Of a stretch of 64,000 nucleotides of DNA, positions 56,886-64,000 are shown piece by piece. Within the stretch, counting starts at the first letter, position 1. Each line of letters starts with the position of its first letter. Below the pieces are notes generated by a model. It was not told where the DNA came from and searched no databases. It saw only the letters and a program-made list of their open reading frames with translations. The position numbers and the translations under genes are program-made. This DNA is from Grifola frondosa. Taxonomy: Eukaryota > Basidiomycota > Agaricomycetes > Polyporales > Grifolaceae. The stretch lies in NCBI GenBank assembly GCA_001683735.1, contig LUGG01000001.1, forward strand, positions 1,984,001 to 2,048,000, in the 5' to 3' direction.

Positions 56886-59565
56886 TCAATCACTCGCGTC
56901 GCCTGCTTTGCTCATGCCAGCACTCCACACTGTGCTTCCGCTCTCACCGCTCCGTCTGCTGCTCCGTCGATCGCCGCTACGCCGCACGATCTCTGTAAAG
57001 CCGCTCCCCGCACCCTTTGCAATCTCGGCGCTGAGTTGACGTTCGTGCGCGTCAAGCGCGGCAATCGTGTTCTCCGCCTCAGCCTGAGCAAGCGCTTCCT
57101 GCGTGAGGTCCGGAGTAGTCCCCCGACTCCCGGATGGGAGAGAGCTGCCGTACACAGAAGTCTGGGCAGACGGCGTCTCCGATGGCGTTAGAGAAGAGTT
57201 GCGTCGGAAGAAAGAGAATCGCGCCGTCGATGGGGCAGGGGAGCTCACAGCGCTGGACGGCACTGCAGTCCCGGGTGTGAAGGGGCCGGTATACAGCGGC
57301 GTACGTGAGCCACTGAGGTCCACCGCAGGTGCAGGCGATGTATAGCTCTTCCCCATGGCGGGCGTCGCGGGCGACACAGGTTTGTCGATCCCCATAAGTT
57401 TCATGGTTGCATGCAGCCGCTCGCGCTCGCGCCGATCTTCTTCATCTTCCAATGTATCAAGCTTGCGGGCGCCGGTGACGACGGGGTTCGTGCCTGCCCG
57501 AAGTGTCAGAGGCCGAAGGTGCGCGCTGGGTTCGGGCTTTTTCTCTTTGTCCCCACCACCGAACATTGAGAAACTCTTCCAGTCAAAAGACATGGAGCGC
57601 CGAGATGAGCGTGTGGAGGGAGCAGGCGGGCTGGGCGCAGCACGCAAGTCATCAAACGTGGTGAGGCGTTCTTGCGGAGGGGAGAAGGCTGTAGAGGTGC
57701 TTGCGGGTGACGAAGATGACGAAAGGAGAAGATGGCCGACTGTGGACGGCCCTTCTTCGCCGGTTGCGCGGCGGCAGGATTGGGTGATTGGGAATGTTAT
57801 CAAATGTGGTGGCCACAGCAGTAGGTCCGGGAGATGGCGCTTGCTTCTCATAGTCCACTGCCAGGACGTGCTCGAAACCGGACTGCGAAATGATACGATC
57901 AATGATCTTAGAAGCATAAAGGGACAAAGCCTTGTTCGCATCCTTGAGACTCTTGACCTCACTTCTAAGTGCGTCAACATCGTTGGAAGAGGCACCAGTT
58001 TCCAACGCAGGCTCAGACGCAGAAGAGACCTTACGGCCTGTCTCCGAGGTAGAAGATTTCCTACCCTTTCGGCTCTTGGTGGTAGGATTCAACAAGGAGC
58101 GATCTGTGTCAAGTGCAGTCCGACCCTCCAAAATGTCTTTATTCTCCGCGCGTCCAAGCTCGGCCGCCAGGTCGAGTCCGGGGCCAGTGATAGGCAAATT
58201 TGCAAGAGACTCCCCACGAGGAGCTGGCGAATGTGATGTTGACGCCGCCCGTCTACGGCCATTTCTTCAGGTGCCTTCGCCGGCGACTCAGGTGCGTGAG
58301 AGGCGAGATCCTGTTGTTCGAACTCGGGATCAAGTTCGTGCTCCTGTTCCTGTTTCGGTACTTGTTGCGACTCCTGCTCCTCTGTCAGTTTCTGTTCCTC
58401 TTGCTCGTGCGCCTGCTCCTCGGGAGTTCATCAACAGGCTCGAGGATACTCCTTGTGGTATTCCTGCTTCTGAAGCTCTCTGCATCTCTGATCTCTCCTT
58501 CATCTTCTGAGCTTTCACTCGGTTCTGTAGTTCCACCCATGCGGAGCACATCGAACTGTCCGTTGAGCGTCTTCTCCCTCAGGAGTATATTGTACGACTC
58601 GTTCTCCTCCTGCAGCTCGTTATTAACGCGCTTTAAATCGTTTAACTGGGTTTGTAGAAGGACCAAGGTAGATTGAAGAGACCCGTAAGAAGTGGATAAC
58701 GTAGACAGCTCCAATTTGAGAGCAGTCATTTCCGCAGGTTCTTGTTCCGGGTCGCTAAGGTCTTGTTTGGCAGGTTCTGGGGCTTCTGGGAGCTCGACTT
58801 CCTCAAGAGTGGTCTCGGATTCAGCGATAGATACGGAGGAGGGAGATGAAAGAATCGGCTGCACTGGCTGCTTTCGCGCCTGCGTGAGAGACTGGATGCG
58901 TGACTTCAGGTGCTGTTCGTTGTCGTAGAACGCCTGACGCTCCGCTTCGAACGTGGCAGTCTGATACAATATAAACAAAATGCACTACGGACAGATCACG
59001 AAGGGTCCTTACTTGTTCATTGTAGCGCCGCTGAATGTCACGTTTCTCCTTCTCAAGGTCACGGACCTGCGTCCGAAGCTTCTCGATGACCTCAATCCGT
59101 GCAGCCATTTCCTCCTCCATGCGATTCTGGTCTGCATACAGCTCGGCAAGTCGGCCTTCAGCAGCATTGAGCGCTGATGAGAGATTGTTACTCTCAGTTG
59201 TTAGGGTAGTGATCGTCTGGTCCTTATCCTGCAGCTGAACTAGCAGCTTTGTCGGGATGTAAGTATCCGAAAGACATCGTTCACGAAAGAACGCACCTGC
59301 TCTTTCTTTTCAGTTTCTTCCTTCAGAGAAGCGGACAGCGATTCGCGTGAGCCGCCATTGAGCACGGGCGGCGCCGAACTCTTTATTGAGCCTCTGCGTC
59401 CAGCGGGGGCAGTCAACGAAGCAGATACTCGTGGGGATACTGCTGAACGAGCAGTTGCGCCTCTGTGAATAGAGACGCAGGCATAGAGGTCGAGCTGACA
59501 CCTCCGGACGGCGACCGCCGCACTGCGGACGGATTTGGAGCTCTCGAGGACGCAGTTGTGGCCAT
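56886..59565 (-). CDS. Long coiled-coil protein with Glu/Gln-rich segment, unknown function, frameshifted
   Basis: Start near ATG 59565 (MATTASSRAPNPSAVRRSPS). A Ser/Pro leader gives way to a heptad-rich region, EEMAARIEVIEKLRTQVRDL and EKEKRDIQRRYNEQ (about 59030-59120), an intron near 58962-59016, then more coiled coil (LLQTQLNDLKRVNNELQEEN, about 58600-58670). A Glu/Gln-rich tract (EQEQESQQVPKQEQEHELDP, about 58335-58400) follows, then another short coiled coil (VDALRSEVKSLKDANKALSL, about 57910-57970) and a Ser/Pro-rich C-terminus with FDWKSFSMFGGGDKEKKPEP (about 57530-57590), ending SKAGDASD. Frame switches are needed near 59430, 58425, 58235 and 57690. No catalytic domain. Structural, cytoskeletal or vesicle-tether roles are possible but unproven. 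Confidence 0.68.
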
Positions 59566-59743
59566 GAGGTCGTGAGAATCAGCGTGGCTGTCGGTTTTGA
59601 AGGGAGTAAGCAAAGAATGTGTGGGGTATGTCTAGCGTGGTAGGAGACGGGAAGAAGACCTGCGAGTCGGTGCAAAGTGATGCAAAGTGGTGGTTGTTAT
59701 GAGGCATGCCTGAGCGAAACGATCATCCGAGTGCTAAACGTGA

Positions 59744-59749
59744 CACGTG
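59744..59749. promoter_or_regulatory. CACGTG in coiled-coil/XRCC2-like divergent promoter
   Basis: E-box roughly midway in the 277 bp between two divergent starts. Role inferred. Confidence 0.28.
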
Positions 59750-59842
59750 GTTGGGCGGTCGCGTCCAAGTCGCGGTCCCCTCGGACTTACACCACTGTCA
59801 TGCCAGGCAGCACAACTCACAGAACAAACGTAGTTGCGAACA

Positions 59843-61114
59843 ATGGAGCCAATTGTGAGTGCAAAAGATATGCTTGAGCAAATACAATCGGAGCCGTTGC
59901 AGCATGTGCGTGGTCTTTCATGCCTTTAACGGAAGCAAATTTGGACGTCTCTCTAGCTGCTCACTCGATCCAATATGAAAGTAAGCGGAACCAAAAATCT
60001 TTGACGTTGTTTAAATTGATTTGGTACAGCCTCTCCGCCGGGCAACACAAAAATTCCTGCACTCGACTCATACATTCATTCTGTGACCACACATATACAT
60101 CCGTCGCCGGACGCCTCACTGAATCGAGGAGATGTGCTAGAAATCCAAGGCCCGGCGGCAAGCGGGAAGACTCAACTACTCTACCACTTACTGATCACAT
60201 GCATCATGCCCCCGCACCACCGGTCAAGCGACCTTGGAGGTTGGGACGAAACCGCCATCCTCCTTGATACGGATGGCATATTCGACATCCATAGGTTTCG
60301 TCAGCTCCTAGTCTCCCGTCTGACTAGAATGTTGACATCACAGAAGTCAACGGAATCAGTGGATGCCCGAGGAGGAACTTTGGCCGAAGAACTTGCGTCG
60401 CAATGTCTCCTGAACCTCCATGTGTTCCGGCCGACTTCATCGCTCCAATTAGCAGCGACTCTCCTCCATCTTCCCACATATCACTCGAACAATTCGCACA
60501 TGCAGGCTTCTCGAATTGGTCTTCTTGCCATCGACTCGATGAGCGCTTTCTATTGGAAAGATCGTTTCACCGTCGAACAAGTCCGTGACGCTGCACATGG
60601 CGGCAATGCTTCAAAACTCACAGATGCGAGCTCGCTGAACCCAATGCGGCACGTACTCACGGCTTTGAATAAATTTCGTATCTCGCACGGTCCTGTGATT
60701 GTCATGACTAACTGGGGTCTAAATCCACTGCGGAAGCCTTTGCCCACCGGTGAACCTTCATCTCCATTTTATAAGCAACACCTCTACCCGTTTCCTTCTC
60801 CTTTCGAAGTATCTCATCCGACAGCTGCTCAATCTGCGAACATCAACCCAGAGAAGGCATATCCACGCCCATCGAACCATTCATCGCCGCCCCCATCTCA
60901 CGCCTTCGTAGGCTTTGATCCTTCGCGAGCTGATATCTTTCTCACATACCATATCACGCTTCACCCGCTATTTATCAACTCATTCCCGGCAACATTCACC
61001 CTTGCAGAAGCGAAGAAAGATGAACCTCTCAGGGCGGAGCTTGTGGAAAAGGGCAAAGTACAGGGACTTGTCAGGACACCAGGCAATCCGAAAGTGGGAG
61101 AGTTCTCCTTTTGA
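59843..61114 (+). CDS. XRCC2-like RecA/RAD51-family recombination protein
   Basis: RAD51 paralog of the XRCC2 type, which assists homologous recombination repair in the nucleus. The second exon (from about 60031) gives IPALDSYIHSVTTHIHPSPD, GDVLEIQGPAASGKTQLLYH with Walker A GPAASGKT (about 60149), then ETAILLDTDGIFDIHRFRQL, LLNLHVFRPTSSLQLAATLL and Walker-B-like IGLLAIDSMSAFYW (about 60523), and GPVIVMTNWGL. It ends PKVGEFSF at 61112-61114. The first exon probably starts MEPIVSAKDMLEQIQSEPLQ at 59843, with an intron reaching about 60030 whose donor I could not fix. Lengths and motif spacing fit XRCC2 better than RAD51 or DMC1. Confidence 0.82.
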
Positions 61115-61801
61115 TTGGCGACGAGGAAATCATTGTCGACGATATCGGAGCGGAATGATATAAAAGTCTTCAGGTATTGGATCTGGTGTTGCCTTATAAT
61201 CCGTCAGTTTGTGCGCATTCGAACAGATGAATTGTCTCAAGAAGTCGCAATTTATTCGTCTCCCGCGCTATCTTACACTCCCAGGACAGATGGGTAATTC
61301 TTCACCGTGCCTTTGATAGATTAATGCTTATACACCTATGATTACAGGTTCCGCATGATACAGACGAACTCTCTTGACGTTGACACGGTAAATCGAGATG
61401 TAGTAATATTACTGGGCCGCAAATTTGATCTACGCGTGACAGTTCAGTCCGTGTCTGATTGTCATGTTTGCTGTGCAAAAAAAATATTGTTTTTGACGTA
61501 TGCGGACACTAGTGGCGATGCTCAATGCCATTGCTCACACTCCATTCGTTGTCAAGCCAGATAAAGACCACGATGATCAATATTATAAACAACATCGAGG
61601 GAACTCCCACATATCATCTATGTATACAACGCGAATGCAAATAATAGGATCGTCTATACAAAATACAGAGTGATACAAAACAAATAAAATAGTGTATTCA
61701 AGAAAATCAATGCCCCGCACAAGAATATGGGTATCGAGTCGTACGGATTTTTGTCTATTTGAGTCCGCTGATGTCCAATAACAACGATCCTACATGCGGC
61801 T
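61115..61801. other. Convergent intergenic region with no gene seen
   Basis: About 690 bp between the XRCC2-like stop and the stop of adenylation enzyme copy 2. AT-richer, with A runs (about 61479, 61660-61700). Short open frames carry no recognisable motif. Confidence 0.45.
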
Positions 61802-63507
61802 TCAGCTAATCGCATACATTCGATCGAGTTCAGTCTTGAAAGCCTCCTCCACTGCTCGTCGACGAATATTTCCCTTCGTCGCTGTCCGTGGGAGGGTCCG
61901 CCCGAGACCACAACGATGAACTTTGTAGACACGATCCGCTCGTGCAGATACCTGCGGGAGTGGAAGTGCCGCGTGCGGCGGATGATCTCCGTCTTCAACC
62001 GCTCCGCGTCCATCTCCGTCTTCATCTCCACGAAGAGCGCGGGAGAGGGCCGCCCGTTCCCACAAACGACACACTCGGCGACGAGGTCCTCGCATGTCAT
62101 GCGCACATTGTCCTCGATCGCCTTGGTGTCGCAGCGGAGCGAGTTCTCGCTCTTGATCCAGTCGTCGTCGCGCCCGCGGGAGATGTAGCATCCTGGCGCG
62201 GCCTCCAGGAAGAGGTCGCCGGTGTGGTAATGCCCGTCTGCGTGCCGTAATGAGCGATCGGGGCAGTCACCGGACTCGGACAAAATCACGAGTTTCGAGA
62301 AGGCGCGTGTTCGCGTCCTCGTAGCCGGCCTTTGAGTCTGATGCAGAAGAGATGGGGAAGAAAGCCATAAGATGTTCCCTCGATGGCTGAGAAATGGCGC
62401 ATCGCGCCCACGCCCACCGATAGAGAGGAGCATCGCCCCGCACTCGGTGCTGCCAAACAGGTTCTTGAGCAAGATGCCGTTCTGATATGCCCACTCTTCT
62501 CATCACGGGCGAGCGGCAGACCGGAGTAAAGGACTTCCTCGAAGCCCTGGAGAATTGCGAGGAGCTTCAATTCTGCCGCGCGTTACGAAGGTGCATTGCG
62601 AGGAAAGTGGCGAACTGGTTAAGGCGATTGAGACGGCACCTCTGAACCATATCGACCAGTCGTCCGAGGAGAAAGCGATTTTGGTGGGCTGGATTGTGCA
62701 GGAGCCATGTAGGAGAGAGCCGATCAGCATGAATGTCTGACCGATATGACACATGCTTCCCTGTTCGTGGAATGCATTAGCGAGCGTGTTTGATCAGAGA
62801 ACAGAAGATACTCACATCCATACGGTTACATCTTGTCGGTGGTTATTGCGCGGCTTGCCGACGTGGAAGGCCTTATCCACAATCGCGTCAAGCCAGCGGT
62901 AATCACACGGTACAAGCTTGGGGCTCCCAGACGTAAACCCGACGTGTGGAAAATCATGACCGTTTCATTGGGATCCACAGATTCGACATGGCGGGTAATG
63001 GAACATCGTCAACGTCCATAGTGCGAACGTCAAGGCGATCTGTGTCGGCACGGAGAGTTGACGACTATGGACCGGTAGGATGCATCGTAAACCAGAGCCT
63101 TTGCATCCGCCCGGTGTAGCAGTTCATAGATTACATCAGGATTTGGGAGGCGCAGGAGAGAGAGCTGGGGTATATAGCCGGCCCTTGCTACGCCGTATAT
63201 ATGGAGTACGTCCAAGTACGTCATGCCGCCGAGCCTATTAATACGGTCAATAGATGGTTAATCATGTTATCCTGTGTGCTTACCACATGCCAATGACAGA
63301 GCGTTGTTGTAGGTCGTGTTGGGCGAAAATACGGGCCCAATAGCGGGCGGACCGCTCCACATCAGAGAGGAACTGGTGATACGAGATATCCAACCATGCG
63401 TCGACCTCATCGGTGTCAACTGCGACTTTGGGGATTTTGAATACGGGCGCAGAAGGATAGAGCGCAGCGCTCTCCCGGAGAACAGTGAGATGTGTCCTGA
63501 AAGGCAT
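61802..63507 (-). CDS. Stand-alone adenylate-forming enzyme (NRPS-like A domain), copy 2, frameshifted
   Basis: Paralog of the enzyme at 51666-53391, read from ATG 63507 (MPFRTHLTVLRESAALYPSA). Shared landmarks include LDVLHIYGVARAGYIPQL (about 63150-63205), MCHIGQTFML, A7 YHTGDLF (about 62215), A8 GRDDDWIKSENSLRCDTKAI (about 62110-62170), the segment RRTRHFHSRRYLHERI and A10 LPRTATKGNIRRRAV (about 61850-61890), ending TELDRMYAIS. Like copy 1 it stops right after A10. Bases appear to be missing at about 62937, inside the A3 TSG-STSGSP loop, and at 61893; the stretch 62250-62580 also shifts more than once. Protein identity to copy 1 looks high in the C-terminal half and lower in the N-terminal third. 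It may be intact with sequence errors, or the more decayed of the two. Confidence 0.82.
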
Positions 63508-64000
63508 GATGAGTATAGAGGAATGTGAACTATAGTCAAGATGATTCACCTCGACCTTCTCAGGTCGCTTTTATACGGATATCCAGAGACAAAGATGTGG
63601 TCGAGTCAGGAAGCGATGCAGTGGCAGTAAACCGTTGTCAAGTTCAAACAGTGACTCTGTCACGACAGCATTCAATCATGGCACGCCAGCATCGACAGAA
63701 GAGATCCATTCCGGGACGGAAGCTAGTTTGCAAGTTCAAAGACAGGGCACACGATCTCGGATTCACTGCCCAGATGAGATCAAGGAGCGTAGAATCAGTC
63801 GCACAAGCCACATCAACATACACGTATTGGTACGTGTACAGCGCATGAATGATCCGAATGCGGTCAGAATACAAGGATGCTAATATGAAACTTGGAGGCA
63901 TGCGCACCGGTACAACTCAACAATGTTGAATATTGAAAATACCCGTTCGGTATTCGGAACTCATGTCAGCATCAGGCGGGACTGAGAGGATCAAGTCATA
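63508..64000. other. Promoter side of adenylation enzyme copy 2 and window end
   Basis: About 490 bp up to the window edge. No gene supported. Confidence 0.45.

Noticed and set aside
1..64000. A secondary-metabolite cluster around the adenylation enzymes
   Set aside because: Neighbours are housekeeping genes; no PKS, terpene synthase, P450, carrier protein or methyltransferase is visible.

Overview
The window is nuclear DNA from a filamentous basidiomycete, most likely an Agaricomycete. Genes are dense and lie on both strands, coding regions are cut by many introns of roughly 50-70 bp with GT...AG ends, and the recognisable proteins are fungal: a HapX iron regulator, a Byr4/Bfa1-type protein, an SLS1-type mitochondrial protein, CGR1, SLX9, and NRPS-like adenylation enzymes of the type common in Agaricomycetes. 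I see no bacterial, viral or organellar DNA.

Layout. 1-4 kb: the 3' end of a histidine acid phosphatase, then a mitochondrial m-AAA protease (YTA12/AFG3L2 type). 4-8 kb: a DAL5-like transporter and the urease accessory gene ureD, both on the minus strand. 8-17 kb: NIP7, a Sec39-domain secretory gene, a long serine-rich coiled-coil protein of unknown function, and CGR1. 17-28 kb: VPS18 and NRDE2 diverging from a 186-bp promoter, then a Byr4/Bfa1-like gene. 29-38.7 kb: a basidiomycete C2H2-like zinc-finger protein, a small TMEM256/DUF423 membrane protein, SPB1 and SLS1. 38.9-49.4 kb: a GIT1-like MFS transporter, 3.3 kb of gene-poor DNA, HapX and a PPR protein. 51.7-63.5 kb: two paralogous stand-alone adenylation enzymes facing each other, with an SLC35F5-like transporter, SLX9, a coiled-coil protein and an XRCC2-like recombination gene between them.

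Themes. Four ribosome-biogenesis genes (NIP7, CGR1, SPB1, SLX9) and three mitochondrial gene-expression or quality-control genes (m-AAA, SLS1, PPR) are scattered through the window. UreD beside a DAL5-like permease suggests a small urea/ureide nitrogen-use neighbourhood. The most distinctive accessory content is the adenylation-enzyme pair.

Caution on quality. At least ten conserved genes are broken by single-base frameshifts, nearly all equivalent to one missing base and several in homopolymers. Because indispensable genes such as NIP7 and the m-AAA protease are affected, I read this mainly as deletion-biased sequence error rather than gene death. Coordinates of spliced genes are spans from start codon to stop codon; internal exon limits were read by eye.
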